A stretch of 64,000 nt of DNA from Goekera deserti (GTDB lineage: Bacteria > Actinomycetota > Actinomycetes > Mycobacteriales > Geodermatophilaceae), in contig NZ_JAAGWK010000005.1 in assembly GCF_010685995.1 (NCBI RefSeq), positions 124,001-188,000 on the forward strand. Direction: 5' to 3'. Position numbers and translations under genes: made by a program. Below are positions 27,839-36,565 of this stretch, piece by piece; position 1 is the stretch's first letter; every line of letters starts with the position of its first letter. The notes beneath the pieces were generated by a model. It saw only the letters and a list, made by a program, of their open reading frames with translations. It made no database searches and was not told the origin of the DNA.

Positions 27839-27868
27839 CGCGCACGGCGCGACACCGCGCCGTGCGCG
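27839..27868 (+). terminator. Perfect 13-bp hairpin terminator
   Basis: CGCGCACGGCGCG and CGCGCCGTGCGCG form a 13-bp perfect stem around the 4-base loop ACAC, starting 5 bases after the stop of the small membrane protein gene. No T run follows, as is usual for actinobacterial intrinsic terminators. Confidence 0.8.
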
Positions 27869-28104
27869 TCGTCCTGGACCGGACGACGATCGCCGACGAC
27901 GATCCGACGGGGCCGATTGCGGCCTCGTCGTGTCGACGTCCGCTCATGCTCCCCTGCCCGCGCGGGCCGTCCGGGCGGCACAGGGCGCACCCGCGAGGGA
28001 TCCTGCGCAGGTCGACCCGGACACGTGCCAGCCGAGGGCGTCCATCGGTCGGGCCCGAGCAGGTCCGACCGTCCGGCGCGTCCGACGTGCAGGCGTGAAC
28101 CGGC

Positions 28105-28584
28105 TCAGACCCGGGAGCTGGTGTCCCGCCCGGCCGACGTAGCGCGGCCACCGACGAAGAAGCGGCGCCAGCGCCCACCGCGCGGTGCGGGCCGCAGCAC
28201 CGTCGCCCGCTCGGGCGGGGCCGGGGACACCGCGGCGGACGCGCGCACCGCCCGCGGGCCAGCGGGCGGTGCGTCCGCGGGGGGCACGTCCACCGGCCGG
28301 TCCTGCACCGCCATCGACTCCGCGACGGGCAGCGCAGCTGCGCCGTCCGGCACCGGTCCGGGCCAGCCGAGGCCCGAGCCTGGGTGCACGTCACCCGGCC
28401 ACCCGAGCGGACCACCGGACACGGACGGCACCCGCGCGGGACCGACGGCGGCCCGGCGGGCGAGGGCCGCGGCCACGAGCGGGTGCGTGCCCTCGGCCTC
28501 GCCGGCGGCGTGCCTACCCACGCCGGGGCCCCTCGGGCCGGGTGGCACCGGACCGGTGACGCGCACCGGTGCGGAGGACGACAT
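28105..28584 (-). CDS. Hypothetical protein, Pro/Ala-rich
   Basis: A 159-residue frame filling most of the otherwise empty stretch 27869-28695. Composition is dominated by Ala, Pro, Val, Arg and Gly, with a basic C-terminal patch (GGRWRRFFVGGRATSAGR). GATG overlap and a weak GGG precede the ATG at 28584. I see no domain, signal or transmembrane segment. Codon positions look GC-biased in the coding sense, but this is weak evidence at this composition. If it is not a gene, the region holds nothing I recognise. Confidence 0.4.
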   Translation of the reverse strand: MSSSAPVRVTGPVPPGPRGPGVGRHAAGEAEGTHPLVAAALARRAAVGPARVPSVSGGPLGWPGDVHPGSGLGWPGPVPDGAAALPVAESMAVQDRPVDVPPADAPPAGPRAVRASAAVSPAPPERATVLRPAPRGGRWRRFFVGGRATSAGRDTSSRV

Positions 28585-28695
28585 CCCAGGTCATGACCGC
28601 ACCCTGCCACGGCGGGACGCCCGGGCGGGCCCCTGCGACACGCCACCGTCACCCGGGCGGATGACCGACGGTCCTCCGGTCGGGCGAGCGGTGCC

Positions 28696-28726
28696 GGCGG
28701 GCGCCGTCCGGGGACGGGCGCCCGCC
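28696..28726 (-). terminator. Hairpin terminator after ccsB
   Basis: GGCGGGCGCC at 28696-28705 pairs with GGCGCCCGCC at 28717-28726 across an 11-base loop, 4 bases beyond the ccsB stop. It probably ends the long rex-hem-ccs transcript. Confidence 0.75.
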
Positions 28727-28730
28727 GTCG

Positions 28731-29708
28731 TCAGTTGCCGACGCCGGCGTAGGAGTGCAGGCCGGTGCTCACCAGGTTGACGTAGAGCAGGTTGAAGATC
28801 ATCACGACCAGGCCGATGACGTTGACCCACGCGGCCGGGCGCCCGCGCCAGCCGGCCGTCGCCCGGGCGTGCAGGTAGGCGGCGTAGACGACCCAGGCGA
28901 TGAACGCCCAGGTCTCCTTCGGGTCCCAGCCCCAGAAACGGCCCCAGGCGCTCTCCGCCCAGATGGCCCCGGCGATGACGCCGAAGGTCCAGATCGGGAA
29001 GGCGCAGATGGCGATGCGGTGCGCGGTGCGGTCCAGCGTGGCGGCCAGCGGCAGCCGGTGCACCACCCGGCTGGCCGGTGCGTCGCCGGCCAGCACCCGG
29101 GCGTCGTAGCGGGTGCGCACCAGGTACATCACGCTGGCGATGCCGCTGGTGAAGAACAGGCCCATGGCCAGCACGACCGAGGACACGTGCACCGCGAGCC
29201 AGGCCGAGCGCAGCGAGGCGACGACCGGCCCGGCCTCGGCGTAGAGGAACAGGCCGACCAGCACCATGCACAGCACGGCAGGCCCCATGACGAACACGCC
29301 GATGTGCCGCAGCGACGGCGCGCGGAAGGCGAAGCTCAGGTACGCCACCACCGCGACCAGCACCGAGGCCGTGGCGAACTCGTACATGTTGCCCCAGGGC
29401 CAGCGGTCCGTGCCGGCCGCGCGGGCGACCAGCACGGTGAGGTGCGCCAGTGCACCGAGCACGGTGAGGCCCATGGCCAGGGCGCCGTAGCGGCGCCCGC
29501 GGTCGCTCTCCGGTGGCGGGGCGAGGTCCTGCGGGGGACGCGGCCGCTCCACCGGGCCGCCGGCTCCGACCAGCTCACGGACCGGGTCGGCCTGGCGGAC
29601 CCCGCCGAAGGCGAGCTCCGCGCAGAACGCGATCACCGCGAGCGAGTACAGCCCGACGGCGATCGAGAAGGACGTGTTCGACAGCGTCGCCCACTGGTCA
29701 GCGCTCAC
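28731..29708 (-). CDS. ccsB: Cytochrome c synthase subunit CcsB/ResC-type (haem handling)
   Basis: Integral membrane protein of 325 residues with about eight helices, part of the system II (Ccs/Res) apparatus that attaches haem to apocytochrome c outside the membrane. The Trp-rich haem-binding stretch WGRFWGWDPKETWAFIAW near 258-275 is the diagnostic WWD-like motif, with conserved His in HVSS and H residues of the C-terminal part. The GTG start at 29708 overlaps the resB stop as GTGA. It is the last gene of the operon and is followed by a strong hairpin. Literature names vary (CcsA, CcsB, ResC). Confidence 0.93.
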   Translation of the reverse strand: MSADQWATLSNTSFSIAVGLYSLAVIAFCAELAFGGVRQADPVRELVGAGGPVERPRPPQDLAPPPESDRGRRYGALAMGLTVLGALAHLTVLVARAAGTDRWPWGNMYEFATASVLVAVVAYLSFAFRAPSLRHIGVFVMGPAVLCMVLVGLFLYAEAGPVVASLRSAWLAVHVSSVVLAMGLFFTSGIASVMYLVRTRYDARVLAGDAPASRVVHRLPLAATLDRTAHRIAICAFPIWTFGVIAGAIWAESAWGRFWGWDPKETWAFIAWVVYAAYLHARATAGWRGRPAAWVNVIGLVVMIFNLLYVNLVSTGLHSYAGVGN

Positions 29709-31372
29709 CTGGGGGGTGCCTCCGGTTCTGCGTGCTCCGCGCCGTCGGGCGACGTGGCGGGGGTGGTGGTGCGCCGGGCGCCGTCGGCTGCCCGGGTCGT
29801 GAGTGCGTCCTGCAGGTCGTCGGTCAGCGCCTGGAAACGGGGCCCGGTCTCGCCGCTGCCCCGGGTCAGCGACCCGATGGACAGCACCGTACCCGCGCCG
29901 CCGGCACCGGGTCCGGCGCGCGCGAACACCCGCTCACGGCTGAGCAGCAGCATGGCCAACGAGCCGATCATGATGCCGATCGAGGCGATCAGCACGTACA
30001 CCTGGCCGGGGTCGTGGGACACCTGGATCGCGGCGAACTCGCGCACGCCGGTGAAGGTGACCCGGGTGCCGTCGTCCAGGGTGAACGACTCGCCGGCGGT
30101 GAGGTTCGCCGAGCCGACCTGGACCAGCCGGCCGCGCTCCACCTGCGTCTGGTCGATCTGGTAGACCGACTGGGGTATCCCGGAGTCGAGCCCCAGGTAC
30201 CCCCGGAACACCTGCACGGCGACCTGCGGGCTGAGCGGCCGCGGGTCGATCGAGGTGAGCAGGCCGCCCTGCACCACACCGGTCGGGGCGAAGAAGCCGG
30301 CGACGGCGAGCTGGTCGGTCTGCCCGGGGCCGAGGTCGGGCAGCTTGAGCACGCCCTCGCTGGACATCGTGCGGGTCTCGGTCGGCAGGAACGGCCTGCA
30401 CTCGTCGGTGGCGGGCTCGGTGCCGTCCGGCAGCGTCACCGTGAAGCAGGGGCTGAACCCGTGGCCGGTGACGTACACCCGGTCGCCGTCGGTGCGCAGC
30501 GGGTGGTTGACCGAGATCGTGGTGTCCCGGGTGGCCGAGCCGGCCGGGCCGTAGTCGATGTCGGCGGAGAACGACGCGGCGGTGAGGTCGTCCTCGTAGG
30601 TGGCCTGGAACGAGCGCAGGTCGACGCAGAGGTCGCCGAGGTCGCTGCCCTGCACCAGCGGCCCGGCGGAGTAGGTGTCGTAGTTCTGGAACGAGTTGCA
30701 GAACCCGTCGCCCTCGGTGAGCACGATGCTGCCCTCGTAGCCGAACATCTTGCCGCCGGCCAGCGCCACCAGGATCGCCAGCAGCGAGACGTGGAACAGC
30801 AGGTTGCCAGCCTCCTTGAGGTGGCCCTTCTCCGCCGACAGCTCCGGCCCGTGCGCCCGGGTGCGGCGCACCACCCGGAACCGGCGGACCCGCAGCTCCT
30901 CCTCCACGACGTCCAGCGCGGCGTCGCCGTCCAGCGTGGTGCGCAGCTCGGTGTGCTCCGGCAGCCGCCGCAGGTGGCGCGGCGCCGGCGGCGGGGCGGC
31001 CACGACGCTGCGGGCGTACTCGACCGCGCGCGGCACGATGCAGCCGATCAGCGAGATGAACAGCAGCAGGTAGACGGCCGAGAACCACGGCGAGCCGAAG
31101 ACGTCGAACAGGTAGAGCCGGTCGAGCACCGGCGCGAGGCTCGGGTGGTCGCGGAAGTACTCGGTCACCTTCGACTGGGACAGCGATCGCTGCGGCAGCA
31201 GCGACCCGGGGATCGCCGCGAGCGCCAGCAGGAACAGCAGCATCAGCGCGGTGCGCATCGCGGTCAGCTGGCGCCACCAGCGCAGCAGCCGGGCGGCGAC
31301 CCGGCGGCCGAGCGACGGCGGGGACGGCGGTCCGGCGGGCGCGGCCGGGCGCGGGGGCGCGGTGGTGGTCAC
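29705..31372 (-). CDS. resB: Cytochrome c biogenesis protein ResB (Ccs1)
   Basis: Partner of the CcsB-type protein, 555 residues. Three N-terminal helices (near 40-60, 95-115 and 195-215) and one C-terminal helix (near 475-495) flank a large extracytoplasmic domain. PGSLLPQRSLSQ, KGHLKEAGNLLFHVSLLA and SHDPGQ-VYVLIASIGIMIG are typical ResB sequences; the His in FHVSLL is a likely haem ligand by analogy. The GTG start at 31372 overlaps the ccdA stop as GTGA. A long polar C-terminal tail (about 50 residues) follows the last helix. Confidence 0.93.
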   Translation of the reverse strand: MTTTAPPRPAAPAGPPSPPSLGRRVAARLLRWWRQLTAMRTALMLLFLLALAAIPGSLLPQRSLSQSKVTEYFRDHPSLAPVLDRLYLFDVFGSPWFSAVYLLLFISLIGCIVPRAVEYARSVVAAPPPAPRHLRRLPEHTELRTTLDGDAALDVVEEELRVRRFRVVRRTRAHGPELSAEKGHLKEAGNLLFHVSLLAILVALAGGKMFGYEGSIVLTEGDGFCNSFQNYDTYSAGPLVQGSDLGDLCVDLRSFQATYEDDLTAASFSADIDYGPAGSATRDTTISVNHPLRTDGDRVYVTGHGFSPCFTVTLPDGTEPATDECRPFLPTETRTMSSEGVLKLPDLGPGQTDQLAVAGFFAPTGVVQGGLLTSIDPRPLSPQVAVQVFRGYLGLDSGIPQSVYQIDQTQVERGRLVQVGSANLTAGESFTLDDGTRVTFTGVREFAAIQVSHDPGQVYVLIASIGIMIGSLAMLLLSRERVFARAGPGAGGAGTVLSIGSLTRGSGETGPRFQALTDDLQDALTTRAADGARRTTTPATSPDGAEHAEPEAPPR

Positions 31373-32289
31373 AGCGAGGAGTCCGCGAGCCCGTAGGTCG
31401 CCAGCCAGGAACGCAGCCACTGCATCGACTCGGTCCAGGCGCCGGTGACGAGCATGACGCCGACGACGATCAGCACCGCCCCGCCGACCCGGGTGACCGC
31501 CTGGGCGTGCCGGCGCAGGAACGAGGTGGCGCCCACCGCCCAGCGCGCGCCCATGGCCACCAGCACGAACGGCACACCCAGCCCGAGGCAGTAGGCGACG
31601 CCGAGCACCACGCCGCGGCCGGCGGTGGCCTCGTTGTAGGCGAGGGCGTTGACCGCCCCGAGCGTCGGGCCCAGGCACGGCGTCCAGCCCAGCCCGAACA
31701 CGATGCCCAGCAGCGGGGCCCCGGCCAGCCCGGCGGCCGGGCGGGCGGACAGTCGCTGGGTGCGCTGCAGCAGCGGCAGCCAGCCGAGGAAGCCCAGCCC
31801 CAGCACGATGGTGATCACCCCGAAGACCCGGTCGAGCAGCTCCGCGTGCACCAGCAGCAGCCGGCCCAACCCACCGAAGGCGGCGCCGTAGGCCACGAAC
31901 ACGGCGGTGAAGCCCAGCACGAACAGCACCGCGCCCAGCACCATCCGGCCGCGCGGGGCCCGCTCGTCCTCCACCGGCCGGCCCACCGCCGTGCCGACGA
32001 CGTCCGGACCGACCGGGTCCTGGAGGGGCGTCCCCTGACGTGAGCCCGGAGGAGCCGAGGTGGGGCTTCCCTGACTTGAGCCCGAAAAAGTGGGTGTGGG
32101 TGTGGGGGCCGGGGCCGGGGCGGGGCGGGCGGCGCCGCTGCCGACCAGGCCGGTGACGTAGGACAGGTAACCCGGCACCAGCGGCAGCACGCAGGGCGAG
32201 GCGAAGCTGATCAGGCCGACGAGGGCGGCCACCGCGGCGGCGACCAGCAGCGGGCCGTCGGTCACCAGGTCGCCGAACGTCTCACCCAT
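31369..32289 (-). CDS. ccdA: Thiol-disulfide transmembrane electron carrier CcdA
   Basis: Six-helix protein of 306 residues that carries reductant across the membrane to keep apocytochrome cysteines reduced. The two functional Cys are in SPCVLPLVPGY near 32 and WTPCLGPTLGA near 202. Between helices 1 and 2 there is an unusual ~60-residue polar insert, partly built from an imperfect duplication (GSSQGSP and GSRQGTP). The ATG at 32289 overlaps the resA stop by 8 bases. It is expected to feed electrons to ResA, encoded next to it. Confidence 0.92.
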   Translation of the reverse strand: MGETFGDLVTDGPLLVAAAVAALVGLISFASPCVLPLVPGYLSYVTGLVGSGAARPAPAPAPTPTPTFSGSSQGSPTSAPPGSRQGTPLQDPVGPDVVGTAVGRPVEDERAPRGRMVLGAVLFVLGFTAVFVAYGAAFGGLGRLLLVHAELLDRVFGVITIVLGLGFLGWLPLLQRTQRLSARPAAGLAGAPLLGIVFGLGWTPCLGPTLGAVNALAYNEATAGRGVVLGVAYCLGLGVPFVLVAMGARWAVGATSFLRRHAQAVTRVGGAVLIVVGVMLVTGAWTESMQWLRSWLATYGLADSSL

Positions 32290-32890
32290 CGGTCTCCCGC
32301 TCCTCCACCAGCCGGTCGATCACGGCGCGCAGGTCGTCCTGTTGCACCACTCCGGTGTACACCGCCGCCACCCGTCCGTCGTCGTCCAGCACGATCGTGG
32401 ACGGGATGCTGTTCGCCGGGTAGTCCCGGAAGGCCAGCGCCACCTCGCCCCGCGGGTCGAACAGCGACGGGAAGGTGATCCCGCGGGTGTCCAGGAACGC
32501 GGTGGCCAGCTGCTCGGTGTCCTTCACGTTGAGGCCGAGGAACTGCACGCCCTGGTCCTGCACCTCGGCGTACACCTCCTGGAAGTCCGGGGTCTCCACG
32601 CGGCACGGGGCACACCAGGACCCCCAGAAGTTGAGCACCGCGACGTCGCCGTCCAGCGAGGTGGAGTCGAAGGCCCCGCCGCCGAGCAGGGTGCCGGTGA
32701 AGTCCGGGGCGCTGGCCCGCTCGGCGCCGGGGATGACCTCCCCGGCCGGGGTGCCGGCCACGAAGCGGAACTCCCCACCGTTGGCGACGTCGACCGCGTC
32801 GTCGCCGGTGGAGCAGCCAGCCAGCAGGGCGGTGGCACCGGCCAGGGCGACGAGCGCCCGCGCGCCCCTGCCCCGCACCGTCCCGCTCAT
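32282..32890 (-). CDS. resA: Thioredoxin-like lipoprotein ResA/TlpA family
   Basis: Extracytoplasmic thiol-disulfide protein, 202 residues. It begins with a lipoprotein signal ending in the lipobox LLAGC near 22-26, then a thioredoxin fold with the redox motif WCAPC near 97-101 and the cis-Pro region NSIPSTIV. It is expected to reduce the haem-binding Cys pair of apocytochrome c, using electrons from CcdA. ATGA overlap with the upstream phosphatase gene and 8-base overlap with ccdA. Confidence 0.93.
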   Translation of the reverse strand: MSGTVRGRGARALVALAGATALLAGCSTGDDAVDVANGGEFRFVAGTPAGEVIPGAERASAPDFTGTLLGGGAFDSTSLDGDVAVLNFWGSWCAPCRVETPDFQEVYAEVQDQGVQFLGLNVKDTEQLATAFLDTRGITFPSLFDPRGEVALAFRDYPANSIPSTIVLDDDGRVAAVYTGVVQQDDLRAVIDRLVEERETDG

Positions 32891-33579
32891 GCCCCGCCCA
32901 CCTGGCCCTTCCCGGCCGGGCCCGCGGGCTCGGCGTAGCCCACCGCCGCCAGGTGCTCCCCCACGTAGGTGAGCGAGGTGACGCTGGCCAGCCCGCACTG
33001 CCGCTTGCGCGGGTCGTGCAGGTAGCGGCGGCCCTCGACGTGCAGCCGCAGCGTCCAGATCGGCAGCTGGTGGCTGACGCAGACCGCGGCCGAGCCGCGT
33101 GCGGCGTCCCGGGCGGCGTGCACCGCGCCGAGCATCCGGGCGGCGATCTCGGCGTACGGCTCGCCCCAGGACGGCGTCCACGGATTGCGCAGCCGCCACC
33201 AGTTCGACGGGTGCTTCAGCGCGCCGTCCCCCACCCCGAAGGCCTGGCCCTCGAACTGGTTGCCGGCCTCGATCAGCCGCTCGTCGGTGGCGATGTCCAG
33301 GCCCAGGCCCGCGGCGATCGGCGCGGCCGTCTCCTGGGCGCGCTGCAGCGGGCTGGCCACCACGTGGGTGACCGCCGGCAGCCGGGCGGGCTCGGCGAAC
33401 CAGGCCGCGGCGGTGCGGGCCATGCCGTGCCCCGCCTCGGACAGGTGGAAGCCGGGCAGCCGGCCGTACAGCACCCCGGTGGGGTTGAAGACCTCCCCGT
33501 GCCGCAGCAGGTGCACGACCGTGGTCTCACCGAGGCCGTCCCCCGTGTCCGCACCCCGAGGGCGGTCGGGTGGGGTCAC
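32887..33579 (-). CDS. Histidine phosphatase superfamily protein
   Basis: Branch-1 histidine phosphatase of 230 residues. The active-site [10 protein letters not shown] near 24-33 holds the phosphorylated His, with SPLQRAQET as the second Arg-containing motif and the second His in CVSHQLPIW. It is clearly different from the phosphoglycerate mutase at 59859-60614, so glycolytic mutase activity is not implied. It is conserved between hemL and resA in actinobacteria (as in mycobacteria, from memory), but its substrate is unknown. The GTG start overlaps the hemL stop as GTGA. Confidence 0.88.
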   Translation of the reverse strand: MTPPDRPRGADTGDGLGETTVVHLLRHGEVFNPTGVLYGRLPGFHLSEAGHGMARTAAAWFAEPARLPAVTHVVASPLQRAQETAAPIAAGLGLDIATDERLIEAGNQFEGQAFGVGDGALKHPSNWWRLRNPWTPSWGEPYAEIAARMLGAVHAARDAARGSAAVCVSHQLPIWTLRLHVEGRRYLHDPRKRQCGLASVTSLTYVGEHLAAVGYAEPAGPAGKGQVGGA

Positions 33580-34952
33580 GGCTGGAGCACCTGGGCGTCG
33601 TGGGCCACGGCGGACCGCTCGGCCGGCTCGTCGTCACTGCTGGCGGCCGCGGCGGCGCGGGCGGCGGCGGGCAGGGCGTCGAGCACGTGGCCCACGGCGT
33701 CGTCGTCCAGGGCGGCGTTGACGAACCACGACTCGAACGCCGACGGCGGCAGGTACACGCCGCGGGCGAGCATCTCGTGGAAGAACGCGGTGTAGCGGGC
33801 GGTGTCCTGGGTGCGGGCGTCGTCGTAGTCGCGCACCTGCCGCTCGTCGGGCACGAAGAACACCGAGAACATCGAGCCGGCCTGCTGCACCCGGTGCGGC
33901 ACGCCGGCGGCGAACAGCGCCGCGCTGGCCGCGCCGCGCAGGGTCAGCGCCACCTCGTCGCAGCGGGCGTAGACGTCCGGGGTGCAGTGCCGCAGCGTGG
34001 TGAGCCCGGCGGCGACCGCCACGGGGTTCCCGGCCAGCGTGCCGGCCTGGTACACCGGCCCGGACGGCGCGAGCTGCTCCATGACGTCGGCCCGGCCACC
34101 GAACGCCGCGGCGGGCAGGCCACCGCCCATGACCTTGCCGAAGGTGAACAGGTCGGCGTCCACCGGCTCCAGGCCGTACCAGCCGGAGCGGGTGACCCGG
34201 AAGCCGGTCATGACCTCGTCGACCACCAGCAGCGCGCCGTGCGCGGACGTGATCCGGCGCAGCTCGGCGTTGAAGCCGTCCAGCGGCGGGACGACGCCCA
34301 TGTTCCCGGCAGCCGCCTCGGTGATCACGCAGGCGATCTCGCTGCCCCGCTCGGCGAAGACCGCCTCGACGGCGGCGACGTCGTTGTAGGGCACCACCAC
34401 GGTGTCCGCCGCGGCGCCGGTGGTGACCCCGGGGGTGTCGGGCAGGCCCAGGGTGGCCACGCCCGAGCCGGCCGAGGCCAGCAGCGAGTCGACGTGGCCG
34501 TGGTAGCAGCCGGCGAACTTGACCACCACCGGCCGGCCGGTCGCGCCGCGGGCCAGCCGGATCGCCGACAGCACCGCCTCGGTGCCGGAGTTGACCAGGC
34601 GCACCCGCTCCACCGGGGCGACCCGCTGCACCAGCTCCTCGGCCAGGTCGACCTCGCCGCCGGTGGGCGTGCCGAAGGTGGACCCCCGGCTCGCCGCGGC
34701 GGTGACGGCCTCGACGACCGCGGGGTGCGCGTGACCCAGGATCATCGGCCCCCAGGAGCTCACCAGGTCCACGTAGCGGCGCCCGTCGGCGTCGGTGATC
34801 CACGGGCCGGAGCCGGAGACCATGAACCGCGGCGTGCCGCCCACCGCGCGGAACGCCCGGACCGGGGAGTTCACCCCGCCCGGCGTGACCCGGGACGCAC
34901 GGTCGAACAGGGCGGCGGAGGCGGGCGCGTCGTAGGGGTACGGAGAGCTCAC
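33576..34952 (-). CDS. hemL: Glutamate-1-semialdehyde 2,1-aminomutase
   Basis: PLP enzyme of 458 residues that converts glutamate semialdehyde to 5-aminolevulinate, the second step of the C5 haem route begun by Hem[12 protein letters not shown] near 24-34, [26 protein letters not shown] and the Schiff-base Lys in [12 protein letters not shown] near 272 are all present. The C terminus has about 25 extra Ala/acidic residues. The GTG start at 34952 overlaps the stop of the upstream membrane-protein gene as GTGA. Confidence 0.96.
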   Translation of the reverse strand: MSSPYPYDAPASAALFDRASRVTPGGVNSPVRAFRAVGGTPRFMVSGSGPWITDADGRRYVDLVSSWGPMILGHAHPAVVEAVTAAASRGSTFGTPTGGEVDLAEELVQRVAPVERVRLVNSGTEAVLSAIRLARGATGRPVVVKFAGCYHGHVDSLLASAGSGVATLGLPDTPGVTTGAAADTVVVPYNDVAAVEAVFAERGSEIACVITEAAAGNMGVVPPLDGFNAELRRITSAHGALLVVDEVMTGFRVTRSGWYGLEPVDADLFTFGKVMGGGLPAAAFGGRADVMEQLAPSGPVYQAGTLAGNPVAVAAGLTTLRHCTPDVYARCDEVALTLRGAASAALFAAGVPHRVQQAGSMFSVFFVPDERQVRDYDDARTQDTARYTAFFHEMLARGVYLPPSAFESWFVNAALDDDAVGHVLDALPAAARAAAAASSDDEPAERSAVAHDAQVLQP

Positions 34953-35551
34953 GAGCCCAGTGTCCCCGCTCCCGGGGACGGCGGCTCGGGGCGGTGGGGT
35001 GATCCTGGTCCGCCTGTGTCACCGCTGTGACCTGCTGGGGTGCGGCCTGGGTGGGCCGTCAGGACGGCCGCCGCGAGCTCCGCCGGGTGCCGGGTGGGCA
35101 CCAGCACGGTGTGCCCGTCGGCGAGCCTCAGCGGCAGGCCGCTGCGGCCGGCGGGCAGCGACCAGCCCCCGCCGAGCACCGGCGCGCCCGCGTCCACCCC
35201 GGCCGTGCCGCCGCGCACCGCCGCCAGGTGCTCGGCGTCGACCAGCCGCAGCGGGACGCGCTCGCGCCCGACCACCAGCTCGGTGTCCTCGCCGCGGCCC
35301 TCGACCCGCACCGTCCACAGCCGCCGGGCGGACAGGCAGCCCGCCGCCGCCAGGCCGAGCACGACGGCGGCCACCAGCACCCAGACCGGCGTGGGGACGT
35401 CGACTGCGCCCACCGCGACGTCCAGGCCGATCAGCAGCGCCAGCGCGGCGGCCGCCGTCCACAGCGGGCGCCAGGAGCCGCCCGGCTCGTGGTGGCCCAC
35501 CGGTGACCGGGCACCGGTGGGGTCACCGTCGTCGGCCACCCGGCTCGCCAT
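34949..35551 (-). CDS. Membrane protein with PH-like domain (DUF3093-like)
   Basis: A 200-residue protein with two hydrophobic helices (about 32-50 and 57-73) followed by a beta-rich region that ends [15 protein letters not shown], recalling the bacterial PH-like/DUF3093 pattern, and a Pro/Gly-rich tail. A membrane protein at this place between hemB and hemL is also found in mycobacteria (as I recall, Rv0513). It lies 6 bases from hemB and overlaps hemL as GTGA, so a link with haem metabolism is likely but its activity is unknown. Confidence 0.7.
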   Translation of the reverse strand: MASRVADDGDPTGARSPVGHHEPGGSWRPLWTAAAALALLIGLDVAVGAVDVPTPVWVLVAAVVLGLAAAGCLSARRLWTVRVEGRGEDTELVVGRERVPLRLVDAEHLAAVRGGTAGVDAGAPVLGGGWSLPAGRSGLPLRLADGHTVLVPTRHPAELAAAVLTAHPGRTPAGHSGDTGGPGSPHRPEPPSPGAGTLGS

Positions 35552-35557
35552 GCCCGG

Positions 35558-36565
35558 TCAGCGCACCCAGCGGGCGGCCTCGACCGCCCAGTAGGTGAGC
35601 ACCGTGCCGGCGCCGGCACGCCGGATGGCGGTGAGCGTCTCCAGCACGGCCCGCCGGCGATCGAGCCAGCCGCGCGCGGCGGCGGCCTCCACCATCGCGT
35701 ACTCGCCGCTGACCTGGTAGGCCGACACCGGCACGTCGACGGCGTCGGCCACCCGCCGGACGATGTCCAGGTAGGGCAGCGCCGGCTTGACCATGACCGC
35801 GTCGGCGCCCTCGGCGAGGTCCTGGGCCACCTCGCGCAGCGCCTCGTCGGCGTTCGGCGGGTCCATCTGGTACGTCGCCCGGTCACCGAACTGCGGCGCG
35901 CCCTCGGCCGCCTCCCGGAACGGGCCGTAGAAGCCGGACGCGTACTTCGCGGCGTAGGCCAGGATCGGCGTCTCGGTGGCACCAGCGCCGTCCAGGCCGC
36001 GGCGGATGGCCGCGACCTGGCCGTCCATCATCCCGCTGGGCGCGATCACGTGCGCGCCGGCCTGCGCCTGGGCGACCGCGACCGCCGCGTAGCGGTCCAG
36101 CGTCGGGTCGTTGTCGACCACCATCGCCCCGCCCTGCCCCCGGACCGCACCCGGCGCCGGGGTGACCACCCCGCAGTGCCCGTGGTCGGTGTACTCGCAC
36201 AGGCACAGGTCGGCCATGAGCACGAGCTCGTCGCCCAGATCGGCGCGCAGGTGCCGCAGCGCCCGGTTGACGATCCCGTCCGCTGCGTCGGCCTGGGAGC
36301 CGACCGGGTCCTTCTCCGCCGGGATGCCGAAGAGCATCAACCCGCCGATGCCGGCCTCGGCCGCCTCGTGCGCGGCCGCCCGCAGCGAGTCCACCGAGTG
36401 CTGCACGACACCGGGCATGGAGCTGATCGGCGCCGGCTCGGTGAGGCCCTCCTTGACGAAGACCGGCAGCACGAAGTCGGCCGGGGACAGCCGGGTCTGC
36501 GCGGTCAGCCGTCGCAGGGCCGGCGTGGAGCGCAGCCGCCGGCCCCGGGCGAACCCGTCCGTCAC
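35558..36565 (-). CDS. hemB: Delta-aminolevulinic acid dehydratase (porphobilinogen synthase)
   Basis: Enzyme of 335 residues condensing two 5-aminolevulinates into porphobilinogen. The Cys-rich metal site LCLCEYTDHGHCG near 118-130 indicates a zinc-type active site. The two Schiff-base lysines are in AYAAKYASGFYGPF and VMVKPALPYLD. The GTG at 36565 overlaps the hemD stop as GTGA; frames upstream are shadows of hemD. The protein and its place in the operon are fully canonical. Confidence 0.96.
   Translation of the reverse strand: MTDGFARGRRLRSTPALRRLTAQTRLSPADFVLPVFVKEGLTEPAPISSMPGVVQHSVDSLRAAAHEAAEAGIGGLMLFGIPAEKDPVGSQADAADGIVNRALRHLRADLGDELVLMADLCLCEYTDHGHCGVVTPAPGAVRGQGGAMVVDNDPTLDRYAAVAVAQAQAGAHVIAPSGMMDGQVAAIRRGLDGAGATETPILAYAAKYASGFYGPFREAAEGAPQFGDRATYQMDPPNADEALREVAQDLAEGADAVMVKPALPYLDIVRRVADAVDVPVSAYQVSGEYAMVEAAAARGWLDRRRAVLETLTAIRRAGAGTVLTYWAVEAARWVR

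Noticed and set aside
32887-33579. Second phosphoglycerate mutase
   Set aside because: It has the histidine phosphatase core but lacks the mutase-specific cofactor loop seen at 59859-60614, and it is embedded in a haem/cytochrome c operon.
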